From: Rudanella lutea DSM 19387
GTDB lineage: Bacteria > Bacteroidota > Bacteroidia > Cytophagales > Spirosomataceae
Assembly (NCBI RefSeq): GCF_000383955.1
Contig: NZ_KB913013.1
Location: 2,958,694-3,022,693, forward strand
Reading direction: 5' to 3'
Length of the DNA stretch: 64,000 nucleotides
Each line of letters opens with the position of its first letter. The stretch's first letter is position 1. The notes below the pieces were generated by a model. It searched no databases, was not told the origin of the DNA, and worked only from the letters and a program-made list of their open reading frames with translations. The position numbers and the translations under genes are program-made. This document shows positions 1-7,836 of this stretch, piece after piece.

Positions 1-1
1 A

Positions 2-778
2 GGAGTTATCGACATGACTACGGCGCAGGGGCTGGCACAGGCCATGGGCACCATTATTTCGCTGGTAGCTATCGGGTACTTTGCGTACATCCTGCTGGGT
101 GGCGGCCTCACCACGGTTGAGAAAAAGCGCGTGGTGGTTCTGTTCGCGTTCTTTCTGGCGGCTGCTATGTTCTGGGCCGGCTTCGAACAGCAGGGTTCCT
201 CACTGCAACTCTTCTCCGACCGCTATACCGACCTGAATATTCTGGGCTGGCAGATGCCGTCGAGCTGGTTTCAGAATTTCAACCCGGCGTTTATTCTGAT
301 CTTTTCACCGGTTCTGGCTTCGCTTTGGGTGTTTATCGACAAACGTAAGATTAGCTATCCGGCACCGGCCAAGCTCGCTACCGGTCTGCTGTTGCTGGGC
401 TCAGGGTATCTGTTTATGGTGGTGGCCTCAAATCAGGCGCTGGCCGGGCAGGCAACCGGTACACTGGTTTCGCCCCTGTTTCTGACGTTTACGTATCTGT
501 TTCACACCCTGGGCGAGTTGTTCCTCAGCCCCGTAGGCCTTAGCGCCTTCTCAAAACTGGCACCCAAACGCTACACCAGTCAGCTGATGGGGATCTGGTT
601 TGTTGGGGCCTCGCTGGGTAACCTCATAGCCGGTTTGTTTGCGGGTGGCTTCGATGAGGAAAACGTGCAGCAAATGCCAGCCATGTTCCAGAGTGTAGCC
701 ATGTTTAGCCTTGGGTTTGGCCTGCTGCTGTTGCTGCTGTCGAAACCCATGAAGAAATGGATGGGGGGTATTGAGTAG
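2..778 (+). CDS. POT-family peptide transporter, C-terminal half (partial)
   Basis: Second half of a proton-coupled oligopeptide transporter (POT/PTR2 branch of the MFS), an inner-membrane importer of di- and tripeptides. The frame is open at the left window edge, so the N-terminal half lies outside: 258 residues are visible against about 500 for the family. The visible part has about six hydrophobic segments and the stretch TLGELFLSPVGLSAFSKLAP, followed by QLMGIWF, which is typical of POT proteins. The TAG stop lies inside the left arm of an inverted repeat separating this gene from the convergent SUI1 gene. Family assignment is firm; substrate is inferred from the family. Confidence 0.9.
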   Translation, partial: GVIDMTTAQGLAQAMGTIISLVAIGYFAYILLGGGLTTVEKKRVVVLFAFFLAAAMFWAGFEQQGSSLQLFSDRYTDLNILGWQMPSSWFQNFNPAFILIFSPVLASLWVFIDKRKISYPAPAKLATGLLLLGSGYLFMVVASNQALAGQATGTLVSPLFLTFTYLFHTLGELFLSPVGLSAFSKLAPKRYTSQLMGIWFVGASLGNLIAGLFAGGFDEENVQQMPAMFQSVAMFSLGFGLLLLLLSKPMKKWMGGIE

Positions 779-834
779 GCAGTCGGCAGTGGCAGTTGGC
801 AGTGCTGGCGCAAGCTTTTCTGCCGACTGCCTAC
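775..834. repeat. Inverted repeat of GGCAGT words between convergent genes
   Basis: A 15-bp perfect inverted repeat (775-789 and 820-834) built from iterated GGCAGT-like words. The left arm contains the TAG stop of the peptide transporter. The right arm ends 7 bases before the stop of the convergent SUI1 gene. It probably acts as a bidirectional terminator, although no long T-tract follows. The same words form the much longer repeat at 54415-54495. Confidence 0.7.
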
Positions 835-841
835 TGCCACT

Positions 842-1189
842 TTAGCCTCCCGCTTTCTTGGCCTTGTAGCCCTTGTTGGTGAGCCAGGTCAGCACTTTAT
901 CGCGGTGATCGCCCTGAATCAGGACTTCACCTTCTTTTGCCGAGCCGCCTGTTCCGCAGGCGGCTTTTAGTTGTTTGGCCAAATCGCTCAGGTCGGCATC
1001 GGTACCCACAAACCCGCGCACGGCCGTCACCACTTTGCCGCCCCCCATGCGGTCGAGCCAGATTTTAAGTTGTTGCGCGGCCGGAGGTGGGGTTTCAACG
1101 GGTGTCTCATCAGACGGAAACGAAAAGTCGGGGTCGGTGGAGTACACAAACGGTCCCGTATGGCGGTCGGAGCGGGATTTTTTGCTCAT
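842..1189 (-). CDS. SUI1/eIF1-family translation factor (YciH-like)
   Basis: A 115-residue protein of the SUI1/eIF1 family (bacterial YciH), which binds the small ribosomal subunit and influences start-codon choice. The C-terminal half carries the diagnostic features: VTAVRGFVG, then LAKQLKAACGTGGSAK, then GEVLIQGDHRDKV. The N-terminus (MSKKSRSDR) is basic and disordered, as in other members. The frame is open further upstream to 1297, but the start at 1189 gives the usual length and avoids running into the lipid kinase gene. It probably forms an operon with the upstream lipid kinase, 62 bases away. Confidence 0.88.
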   Translation of the reverse strand: MSKKSRSDRHTGPFVYSTDPDFSFPSDETPVETPPPAAQQLKIWLDRMGGGKVVTAVRGFVGTDADLSDLAKQLKAACGTGGSAKEGEVLIQGDHRDKVLTWLTNKGYKAKKAGG

Positions 1190-1251
1190 TGGTTTATAGA
1201 CATTAGGTTCGTTGATTGGCGGCAGCTCGGGGCTCTGCCTACCCTCATTCA

Positions 1252-2130
1252 TTACAGCAACACCAGCAGGCTCGACGGCAACACCCGTACCGTACATTGT
1301 GATTCAGGCAACAGCAACGGTTCGCCGTCGGCATGAATCCGCAATGGCTCATCGGTCTCAACAGTCGCTTCGACAACCGGTTGCCCATGCCAGTACGGCG
1401 AACCTTCGAGCGTTTTATTGAACAGTCGCCAAACCAGCCCTCCGCTCATCGACTTCGGAAAGGGTCGCACCTCGCACTGATCGAGCCGCCCATCGGCGAT
1501 GTTAGCCCGGGGGGCAATCCAGGCATTGTTGCCAAACTGCCCGGCGTTGGCAAACGCGAGCGAAAACAAGGTTTTTTCGACACCATTGATTGTGTACCGG
1601 CCGGGCTTATACCCCCAGAAGGCCCCGTAGGCCGTTCGGATGTACGTAGCCAGACCCCGCACGGGCTGTTGGGCAAACAAATGCGCCACGTGGGCCTCGA
1701 ACCCCAAACCGGCCGTACAGAAAAAGGGGTGTCCGCCTATTTCTCCGCTATCGATAAGCACCGGCCGCCCGTCGACGGCTTTGTCGATAGCCCGGCGGGC
1801 ATCCAACGGTACGCCGAGGTGCCGCGCCAGCCCGTTGCCCGAACCCATCGGTACAATACCCAGCGCCGTACCCGACTGCCGGAGTGCACGCGCCGTTTCG
1901 TTGATGGTGCCGTCGCCCCCGATGGCCACTACGCGCCCAACACCCCGCTGTACGGCGGCTGCCGCCAGCTCGGTGGCGTGGCCCGCGTGGGTGGTCACAA
2001 TCACTTCGGGAGTGTAGCCGGCCCGGCTGGCCCGGTCTGTAAGATACTGCTGAAGCGTTGCTTTCTGGGCCGCTGTGGCGGTTCCCGACAAGGGGTTCAC
2101 AATGGCCAGTAACGTGGAGGTATTGGCCAT
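1252..2130 (-). CDS. Diacylglycerol/lipid kinase family protein (DagK/YegS type)
   Basis: A 292-residue lipid kinase with a DAGK catalytic domain, expected to phosphorylate diacylglycerol or a related lipid at the cytoplasmic face of the membrane. The nucleotide-binding motif GGDGTINE is at residues 71-78 and the second conserved motif PMGSGNGLARHL at 94-105. The length is normal for YegS/DagK-like enzymes. The start codon abuts the stop of a 37-residue membrane protein gene with no gap, and a SUI1 gene follows. The three are probably co-transcribed. The lipid substrate cannot be read from the sequence. Confidence 0.92.
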   Translation of the reverse strand: MANTSTLLAIVNPLSGTATAAQKATLQQYLTDRASRAGYTPEVIVTTHAGHATELAAAAVQRGVGRVVAIGGDGTINETARALRQSGTALGIVPMGSGNGLARHLGVPLDARRAIDKAVDGRPVLIDSGEIGGHPFFCTAGLGFEAHVAHLFAQQPVRGLATYIRTAYGAFWGYKPGRYTINGVEKTLFSLAFANAGQFGNNAWIAPRANIADGRLDQCEVRPFPKSMSGGLVWRLFNKTLEGSPYWHGQPVVEATVETDEPLRIHADGEPLLLPESQCTVRVLPSSLLVLL

Positions 2131-2244
2131 TCAGGAGAAGAAAACAAACATCAGAATAATAAAGACCACGATGAAAATGTAGTACCACCCGTCGGAAAAC
2201 ACGTACGGTTTGTACTCGCGGTAAAAGTCACGGAGCCATTTCAT
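2131..2244 (-). CDS. 37-residue single-span membrane protein
   Basis: A short gene giving a protein that starts MKWLRDFYREYKPYVF and continues into one hydrophobic segment (about residues 19-36), ending in Ser. The N-terminal half is charged and aromatic, so an amphipathic lead into a single membrane span is likely. The TGA stop directly abuts the ATG of the lipid kinase, which suggests translational coupling. I do not recognise a named family. The coding potential rests on the clean frame, the plausible membrane topology and the exact junction with the next gene. Confidence 0.65.
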   Translation of the reverse strand: MKWLRDFYREYKPYVFSDGWYYIFIVVFIILMFVFFS

Positions 2245-2282
2245 GCCGCAAAGATACCCAAATTGCGCGGCTTCGCGGGGCT

Positions 2283-3464
2283 TTAAGGGCGTCCCTCCCG
2301 GCGTTGTTCCCGGCGCTGCTGCCGCTCCTCTTTCCGTTTTTCACGTTTCTCCCTGCGTTCGGCTTTACGCTCTGCCCGCTTCTCTTTCAGGTCTTCCCTG
2401 AAATTGCTCAGGGCATCTTTAAACGTAATATCGTTGTCGAACTCACCCTTAAATGCCTGAATATACGCATTGCGCAAAACCCCAAAAATAGTGGGCCACA
2501 AACCCACTTTCACCTCCTCTACGGTGCCCGACAGCGGAATCCGGGTGGCTACCTGATCGAGTTTCTGATTTTTGAGCAGGGCCGTACCGCCCTGCGCCAG
2601 CAACTCGGTAAAGAACCGCCCCACTGACCGATTTTCGTTTTCGTTGAGTTTGAAGATTTTCATCTCCTTCGTCAGCGGTTTCACGTAGCCGTTCAGCTTA
2701 CCGTCGTTCATGGCCATCTCGCTGAACACATTTAACCGCCCCCGCTCAAAATCGATATTGGCGTAGGCGCGTGCCATCTCGTTGAGCTTGGTCATCTCGA
2801 TGTTGGTGAACCGCAGGTCGTAGTTGAAATCGGGCATGGGTTTGAGCAGGTACATGTTGGCATCGAAACGCATGGTACCGCCATAGCCCGGAATGTCGCC
2901 CGTAGCCCACACGGGCGAGGGCAGCTTACCCGACACCTCTTCTACGTTTCGGATATTACGGATTTCACCGTTGAAGCGCTGCATAGACAGGTCGGCACGG
3001 GGTTTTGTAATCAGGCTGGCGAGGTCGATGCGGCCGTTGATTACGGCAAAGCGGTTGATCTGTATGGGCAACAGGTCTTTCACCAGCACCGTCCAGTCGA
3101 CTTCTTCGCCCGTTTGCCGCTCCGACTCGTTGTTGCTAAAGGCAAAGTTCAGCTCCGGCTCGTAAGCCTCGACCTCACCCACCAGCTCGCCCTTGAACAA
3201 CGATTTCCATTCGATCGACAGGTCGGCTTTGGGTATGTACAGAAACGGCTCTTTGACCTTGCCGTTGATTTTACGAATCCGCAGGTTTTCGATCTGGTAA
3301 GCCCCCCGCAGCAGGGCAATGTTTACATCTTCGATACGGCCCGTGTAGCTACCCATATCGGCCAGCACTTTGTTCACGTAGCGAAGCACGAAGTAAGGCA
3401 GCAGCAACCGCCCTACAATGAGCAGCACCAGCAGCGCCAGTAGTATTTTGGTTGTTCGTTTCAA
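2283..3464 (-). CDS. DUF748/AsmA-like envelope protein
   Basis: A 393-residue protein with one N-terminal membrane segment (about residues 5-27) followed by a long mostly beta region. The region resembles DUF748/AsmA-like proteins, which are anchored in the inner membrane, face the periplasm and are linked to envelope lipid homeostasis or transport. The pattern YTGRIEDVNIALLRGAYQIE near the N-terminus is characteristic. The last 35 residues are almost entirely Lys, Arg and Glu, an unusually charged tail. The gene stands alone, with a minus-strand terminator for its upstream neighbour just behind its start. Confidence 0.75.
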   Translation of the reverse strand: MKRTTKILLALLVLLIVGRLLLPYFVLRYVNKVLADMGSYTGRIEDVNIALLRGAYQIENLRIRKINGKVKEPFLYIPKADLSIEWKSLFKGELVGEVEAYEPELNFAFSNNESERQTGEEVDWTVLVKDLLPIQINRFAVINGRIDLASLITKPRADLSMQRFNGEIRNIRNVEEVSGKLPSPVWATGDIPGYGGTMRFDANMYLLKPMPDFNYDLRFTNIEMTKLNEMARAYANIDFERGRLNVFSEMAMNDGKLNGYVKPLTKEMKIFKLNENENRSVGRFFTELLAQGGTALLKNQKLDQVATRIPLSGTVEEVKVGLWPTIFGVLRNAYIQAFKGEFDNDITFKDALSNFREDLKEKRAERKAERREKREKRKEERQQRREQRREGRP

Positions 3465-3487
3465 GACGTTGAGTAGTTGGTAATGAA

Positions 3488-3512
3488 TAAAAAAACGCGG
3501 GAGGCCCGCGTT
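3488..3512 (-). terminator. Intrinsic terminator for the 3540-3923 gene
   Basis: Read on the minus strand, an 8-bp stem (3494-3501 with 3505-3512, GC-rich core, 3-nt loop) is followed by a run of about seven T. It lies directly downstream of the small hypothetical gene ending at 3540. Confidence 0.75.
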
Positions 3513-3539
3513 CTGTTTTTATCGCAACGGGTGCGGCCC

Positions 3540-3923
3540 CTACAGGTCGACCCACATCACCATATCGTAGGCGATTTCGTAGTCCAGCTCTTCGAGCGGC
3601 ACCGTGTGCACAAACCGCCCCGCTTCGTCCACGCGAATGGCGTGCCAGAGTCCGGTCGCATCGCGCAGCAGAATCCGGTAGCCGTACAGCGGGTGCAGAG
3701 TTCCCAAATCGTACCGGTGGTCCCAGCCGGTCTGCAGCTCAATGGCAAACCCGATGCGTTCAATCAGATCGGGCATGCGCGCCAGCAGGCTATTATCGCT
3801 GCTGAGGTCTTCGATCCACAGCACCAGCCCATCGACACCCCAGTTGTATTGCAGGGCCGACGGCGTTACGGTCAGTAACGTCAGGCTGCTGGTCATTGGG
3901 GGTTCTATTGTGAACGTTTCCAT
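3540..3923 (-). CDS. Hypothetical protein, 127 residues
   Basis: I do not recognise this protein. It starts METFTIEPPM and is acidic and aromatic, with no membrane segment or signal peptide and no cysteine pairs or clear catalytic motif. Hydrophobic stretches such as GVDGLVLWIEDL and GYRILLRDATGLW suggest a compact alpha/beta fold. The frame is open upstream to 3956; the internal ATG at 3923 is chosen because the extra eleven residues look non-coding, but the longer form is possible. It lies 52 bases downstream of the RecE-like nuclease on the same strand and is probably co-transcribed with it. An intrinsic terminator follows. Confidence 0.6.
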   Translation of the reverse strand: METFTIEPPMTSSLTLLTVTPSALQYNWGVDGLVLWIEDLSSDNSLLARMPDLIERIGFAIELQTGWDHRYDLGTLHPLYGYRILLRDATGLWHAIRVDEAGRFVHTVPLEELDYEIAYDMVMWVDL

Positions 3924-3975
3924 GATTGTCTCGTTTGCGGCTACCGCTTTCGGCAAGAGCCTGCGTTAGGCAGGG

Positions 3976-4758
3976 CTAATCCGAGAGCGATACACCATTT
4001 TCCTGTTGCCACTTGCGGAGCCAGAACCGGTATTTTTTACGACCGTACTCCACAAACCCCGGTAGCGAGGTAGCATCAACGGCAAACAGCCGATGGGGCT
4101 GCTGCTTCATCACCCCGATAAACACAAACCGGAACTGACGGGTAGCGGCCCACTCGTCGCCCGCATACCGGAGGCTGTCGAGGTAAAAAGCCGCCTGCCG
4201 GTCGTAATCGTAGTCGTAGCAACTCTGTAAAAACTGAGCCTGTGTGCGGGCCGAGGTGGTTTTGAAGTCGAGCACCAGCGCCTTTTGCCGTTTGGGGCTT
4301 GTGTACACCAGGTCGAGCCGGGCCTTGCAGGCAATGCCGGTTTGCGGCTCGGTAAAAAGCACCACCCGCTCTTTTTCAGCTTTTTGCAAGTACCGGCGGC
4401 AAAACGCATCCTGCCGAACCACATCCATCAGCTCAGCCACCTGCTCCGATGACCCCCGATCCAGTTGGCCCGGTGCGAGCAAATCGGGCATGAGTTGCTG
4501 CAGGATGGTCCCGACCGATTCCGGTTCGAGCAAGTGCTGATGAAAGGCTTTGCCAACCCGTTGGGTCTGCTCCGACGGCCGACGCCCCAACTGCCCCCCA
4601 CCCGGCAGGCTGTTGCCCAGGCCGAGGTGTTCTTCCTTGAGCCGGGTCAGGTCGGAGTTCGATACCCGCGCAATGGCCCGGTAATCGGGCATGGGCAGCC
4701 AGTTGTCGGTGCCCGGTGCCCAACGATCGGCTAACCGGGGTTGTGAATAAACGTGCAT
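3976..4758 (-). CDS. PD-(D/E)XK exonuclease, RecE/exonuclease VIII-like
   Basis: A 260-residue nuclease of the PD-(D/E)XK superfamily resembling the catalytic part of RecE. RecE-type enzymes digest one strand of double-stranded ends, usually for a partner annealase. The full motif set is visible: His within GKAFHQHLLEP (69-79), a Glu at 137, RLDLVY with Asp149, VLDFKTT with Asp164 and Lys166, and Gln188-x3-Tyr192 in RQAAFYLD. All metal and catalytic positions look intact. It starts four bases after the stop of an unknown gene, so the two are probably translationally coupled. No RecT-like annealase is recognisable next to it. The reaction is inferred from the family. Confidence 0.8.
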   Translation of the reverse strand: MHVYSQPRLADRWAPGTDNWLPMPDYRAIARVSNSDLTRLKEEHLGLGNSLPGGGQLGRRPSEQTQRVGKAFHQHLLEPESVGTILQQLMPDLLAPGQLDRGSSEQVAELMDVVRQDAFCRRYLQKAEKERVVLFTEPQTGIACKARLDLVYTSPKRQKALVLDFKTTSARTQAQFLQSCYDYDYDRQAAFYLDSLRYAGDEWAATRQFRFVFIGVMKQQPHRLFAVDATSLPGFVEYGRKKYRFWLRKWQQENGVSLSD

Positions 4759-4762
4759 AGGC

Positions 4763-5446
4763 TTAAACAGGGTCGGCGTTCAGGGCCAACGGTTCGTTGG
4801 TGGCCGGCAGTTGTTCGTTGTAAAACGGATTGTAGTAGTTGTACGCCGTTTTGATGTTGGCGATGTCGGTGAGAGTTTCCTGCCGAAACAGCTTCACCGA
4901 CCGGGCGTATTGTTTCAGTTGGGCCGTGCGGGTGGGCTCGCCCATCTGGTACGAAAACGACGCAATGAAATACACCCCTTTCGGCTGAATCTTAGTGTTT
5001 TCTTTTTTCTCGGCCACGGCTGTAATCACCACATCGGCCAGCGTGAGGTCGTCGTAGTACAGGGGTTCGATGAGCCGGAAAATATTGTCGACCGAATAGC
5101 CATGAAACAGCACCGCCGAGACACAGTTTTTCTCATCGATGAAGAAAATCTCTGCCCAGTTTTTGGTGCCCATATTCAGGATATTGTCGGTAAAAATGCG
5201 CCAGGCTATTGGCTGAAAGGTAAGCGAACGCCCGAGTTTCTCTACCCCATTGATGTTGAATATGCCTTCTTTGGCGTCGAACCGATACTGACGGGGGTGG
5301 CCTTCGAGGTACTTGTAGGCTGGTACAGGAGCCTCCGAACGGTCCGTTTCGCCCGGCGGGTACCCACCCGATCCGATTTTTTGATCAGGTTTTAACCCGG
5401 TACCGTTTTGATTTGTCTCAGCGATGTTTTTGTTTTGCGTGTTCAT
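4763..5446 (-). CDS. Unknown protein coupled to the RecE-like nuclease
   Basis: A 227-residue soluble protein starting MNTQNKNIAETNQNG. I do not recognise the family. The first 60 residues are polar and Pro/Gly-rich and likely disordered. The rest is a mixed fold with a conserved-looking core (AEIFFIDEKNCVSAVLFHGY, then GVYFIASFSYQMG). There is no signal peptide or membrane segment. The start at 5446 is preferred over the upstream 5485 because the short form begins at a normal polar N-terminus. It ends four bases before the RecE-like nuclease, so it may be its partner, for example a DNA-binding or annealing protein. That role is inferred from position only. Confidence 0.65.
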   Translation of the reverse strand: MNTQNKNIAETNQNGTGLKPDQKIGSGGYPPGETDRSEAPVPAYKYLEGHPRQYRFDAKEGIFNINGVEKLGRSLTFQPIAWRIFTDNILNMGTKNWAEIFFIDEKNCVSAVLFHGYSVDNIFRLIEPLYYDDLTLADVVITAVAEKKENTKIQPKGVYFIASFSYQMGEPTRTAQLKQYARSVKLFRQETLTDIANIKTAYNYYNPFYNEQLPATNEPLALNADPV

Positions 5447-5741
5447 TAGTATTTGTTGTTTACTGTTCAAGCAGGGGGCCCACATTGCGGTCCCTTTTGC
5501 CTTTTACAGGGGTGCCAGCAAGCAAGTAAAAATACACAGTTTTGCGTAATTTTCCAAGACTCACCCCTCCCGAAATACAGCCCCGCTACCCAAGGGCACG
5601 TAACCCGCACAAAGACGGCCTCACACGTAAACAAAACGCCGTTTCACCGGTAAACATTCCGACAGACAATGCATCTGCCAGGGCCGTTCAATCAATTTCT
5701 TTTTTACATAGTTTTGTGTAGCTATCAATTCACCACGGCCT
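5447..5741. promoter_or_regulatory. Divergent intergenic region of the nuclease/XRE module
   Basis: About 295 bases without a gene lie between the nuclease operon (minus) and the XRE regulator (plus). It contains the direct repeat CACGTAA at 5597-5603 and 5624-5630 and a near-palindrome AAACGCCGTTT at 5634-5644. A TAnnTTTG box lies at 5709-5716. These are plausible operators for the divergent XRE protein, but the match is weak. Confidence 0.35.
5709..5716 (+). promoter_or_regulatory. Candidate -7 box TAGTTTTG for the XRE gene
   Basis: An exact match to the Bacteroidota -7 consensus TAnnTTTG, 26 bases before the ATG at 5742. No good TTTG/-33 element is visible at the expected distance, so it is only a candidate. 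Confidence 0.4.
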
Positions 5742-6134
5742 ATGACTATTCACCACCGCCTACAACAGTTGATTGACGCCCTTGACCTGAGTGTTCTCGA
5801 ATTTGCCCGCCACTTAGGCGAACATCGGGGCGAAAAAATATACCACGTACTACACGGTCGGCTAAAACCCCGTTACGATACCCTGGAGAAAATTCTGGTG
5901 GCTTTTCCGAACGTAAACGGCGATTGGTTACTCCGGGGCGAAGGCCTCATGTTTCGATCGATGCCGCCTTCGCCCTCGGCCGCCATCACCACCGACGAGC
6001 GGCTCCGCAACATGGAATACCTCCTGTTTCAGCTCAACGAGCGGGTAAATCTACTCCAGCAAACCACCGACGACCTCCGGGCCGAACTACGCGATGCCGT
6101 TCAGGAAAAGGGCAAACCATTTTTAGAACATTGA
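5742..6134 (+). CDS. XRE-type helix-turn-helix regulator
   Basis: A 130-residue DNA-binding protein. Residues 1-65 form an HTH_XRE-like domain (MTIHHRLQQLIDALDLSVLE, then FARHLGEHRGEKIYHVLHG, then TLEKILVAFPNVNGDWLLRG). The ending NGDWLLRGEG is very common in short Bacteroidota phage-repressor-like regulators. Residues 85-122 are predicted coiled coil (MEYLLFQLNERVNLLQQ), probably for dimerisation. It is divergent from the unknown gene/RecE-like nuclease operon, so it may repress that operon. No DNA-target evidence beyond weak repeats in the shared intergenic region. Confidence 0.85.
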   Translation: MTIHHRLQQLIDALDLSVLEFARHLGEHRGEKIYHVLHGRLKPRYDTLEKILVAFPNVNGDWLLRGEGLMFRSMPPSPSAAITTDERLRNMEYLLFQLNERVNLLQQTTDDLRAELRDAVQEKGKPFLEH

Positions 6135-6174
6135 CCCATAATGCGGAGTTATATCGACAAATCACTCCAACGTT

Positions 6175-6657
6175 ATGGCTACCAAATCACAATTCGACCC
6201 CGAAAACGTCGATGGCGAGTTTTACTCGCAAAATCCAAACCAACACGGTGATTCTGACTACGGTCGGGTATCAGAAGGGGTTGGTACCAATGAATTCAGA
6301 GATGCTACGTCGGGTATGGACATGGATACCGCCCACATGCAGGACAATCAGGCCACGAAACAGAGCCACGCCCGCGAAGGCGAGGTAGCGCTGCCAACCG
6401 GCGAAAGCCTCGACAGTACGCAGGGCTGGGACGTAGATCCCCGCGCCATGATCAAAGGCGAGCAAACCGGGCGCCTGATGTCCGACGAAGCTGCGGCCAA
6501 ACTGAGCGCCATCTCCGAAAACCCGTCCGACGAAGCTTTATTTGATCGGAATGATGCGACGTACCTCGAAGCGGGCGACGACCCAAATCAGGGCTACGAC
6601 CCTCATAATAAGGGATATGACCACAATCCAAAGGAGCAAGGCTCCGACCGTCAATAA
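6175..6657 (+). CDS. Acidic, low-complexity hypothetical protein
   Basis: A 160-residue soluble protein, very rich in Asp, Glu, Gln, Asn and Gly and poor in hydrophobic residues, so probably largely disordered. No signal peptide, membrane segment or recognisable domain. Short echoes such as NQGYDPHNKGYDHNP occur near the C-terminus. I do not recognise the family. It follows the XRE gene by 40 bases and may share its transcript. A plausible terminator lies directly downstream. Confidence 0.65.
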   Translation: MATKSQFDPENVDGEFYSQNPNQHGDSDYGRVSEGVGTNEFRDATSGMDMDTAHMQDNQATKQSHAREGEVALPTGESLDSTQGWDVDPRAMIKGEQTGRLMSDEAAAKLSAISENPSDEALFDRNDATYLEAGDDPNQGYDPHNKGYDHNPKEQGSDRQ

Positions 6658-6682
6658 CAGAAGTAGAGCGCTGTTAGTAACG

Positions 6683-6720
6683 AAGCGGCCGAGGACAGTA
6701 TAGTCTTCGGTCGCTTTTGT
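6683..6720 (+). terminator. Terminator after the acidic hypothetical gene
   Basis: A 14-bp imperfect stem with G-U pairs (6683-6696 with 6703-6716) is followed by a short T-rich stretch. It is 26 bases after the stop at 6657. Confidence 0.6.
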
Positions 6721-6727
6721 ATTTTTG
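6720..6727 (+). promoter_or_regulatory. Candidate -7 box TATTTTTG for the sugar-1-kinase gene
   Basis: An exact TAnnTTTG match about 100 bases before the TTG start at 6828. The same octamer occurs at 33472 and 37384 ahead of two other genes. Confidence 0.4.
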
Positions 6728-6734
6728 GGCGTTG

Positions 6735-6821
6735 AAAGACGTTGGTTCCCGGCGCACTGGTTTGCTAAACCGCTGCCGCCGGGCCATCTCCAGCGTCCCG
6801 AACCCTTAATCCAACGTCTTT
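6735..6821 (+). promoter_or_regulatory. Structured leader of the sugar-1-kinase gene
   Basis: Three nested stems: AAAGACGTTGG 6735-6745 with 6811-6821, CCCGGCG 6748-6754 with 6777-6783, and GGTTT 6759-6763 with 6767-6771. The outer stem ends seven bases before the TTG start codon. It does not match a riboswitch I know. It could be a regulatory leader or a repeat element. Confidence 0.4.
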
Positions 6822-6827
6822 TTAGCT

Positions 6828-7823
6828 TTGATTATCGAAACCCGCGCCTACGCCCGGGCGGGCCTCATGGGGAATCCGTCGGACGGCTTTTTTGGTAAAA
6901 CCATCTCGATCAGTGTCCGCAACTTCGGCGCGTCGATTACGCTCTACGAATCGCCCGAGCTGAACATTGAACCGCAACCCCAGGACACCAACCAGTTCCG
7001 GTCTCTGTACGACCTGCGCGACGCCGTCAGCACCCTCGGGTATCATGGCGGTGTACCCTTGCTCAAGGCGGCCATCAAAACCTTTGTGGACCACTGCGAC
7101 CGCGAAGGTATCCGGCTGGCCAACCGCAACTTTTCGATCCGCTACAACACCTCCATTCCGCGGCAAGTGGGTCTGTCGGGGTCGAGTGCCATTATTGTGG
7201 CGGCTTTCCGGGCACTCATGACGTTTTACAACGTCGAGATTCCGCTGCCCATTCTGCCCAATCTGGTACTGGGCTCCGAAATGGACGAGCTGGGCATCAC
7301 GGCCGGCCTGCAAGACCGGGTAATTCAGTGCTACGAGGGCTGTGTGTACATGGACTTCGACCGGAGCATTATGGACCGGCAGGGTCATGGCGAATACGAG
7401 CCCCTCGACCCGCGTCTGCTGCCTAAACTGTACATTGCGTACGACACCGACCTGGGCAAACAGTCGGGGCGGGTACACAACGACGTGCGCGCCCGCTGGC
7501 TCAAAGGCGAAGAAAAAGTGGTGCAGACGCTGGCCGACATTGCCGACGTAGCCCGGCAGGGCCGCGACGCCATTGTGAACAACCAAACGCACCTGTTGCA
7601 CGACCTCATCAACCGCAACTTCGACCTGCGCACCCAGATCTACAACATCAGTGAGCGCAATCTGGCCCTGATTCGGGCGGCCCGTGCCTGCGGTGCCTCG
7701 GCTTCGTTTACGGGGTCCGGTGGGTCTATTATCGGTGTCTATCAGGACGACACCATGCTCAATCAGCTTTTTGTGGAGCTGCGGAAGTTAAATGCACGCG
7801 TTATCAAGCCTTTTATCAATTAG
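6828..7823 (+). CDS. GHMP kinase, glucuronokinase-like
   Basis: A 331-residue GHMP-family small-molecule kinase resembling glucuronokinase-type sugar-1-kinases, which make a sugar-1-phosphate from ATP and a free sugar. The N-terminus IIETRAYARAGLMGNPSDGF and the ATP-binding motif PRQVGLSGSS (residues 111-120) are clear, as is the C-terminal GSGGSIIGVY motif. The start is a TTG at 6828: an in-frame stop lies at 6807-6809 and the conserved N-terminus begins at once after the TTG, so no ATG can serve. It is followed by a UDP-glucose pyrophosphorylase gene, which fits activation of a sugar to its UDP form. The exact sugar is inferred. Confidence 0.85.
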   Translation: MIIETRAYARAGLMGNPSDGFFGKTISISVRNFGASITLYESPELNIEPQPQDTNQFRSLYDLRDAVSTLGYHGGVPLLKAAIKTFVDHCDREGIRLANRNFSIRYNTSIPRQVGLSGSSAIIVAAFRALMTFYNVEIPLPILPNLVLGSEMDELGITAGLQDRVIQCYEGCVYMDFDRSIMDRQGHGEYEPLDPRLLPKLYIAYDTDLGKQSGRVHNDVRARWLKGEEKVVQTLADIADVARQGRDAIVNNQTHLLHDLINRNFDLRTQIYNISERNLALIRAARACGASASFTGSGGSIIGVYQDDTMLNQLFVELRKLNARVIKPFIN

Positions 7824-7836
7824 GAAAAAAGAGAAA

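Noticed and set aside
6822-7601. A 259-codon open frame antisense to the sugar-1-kinase
   Set aside because: It mirrors the GHMP kinase gene, whose motifs are intact; long antisense frames are expected in GC-rich DNA.
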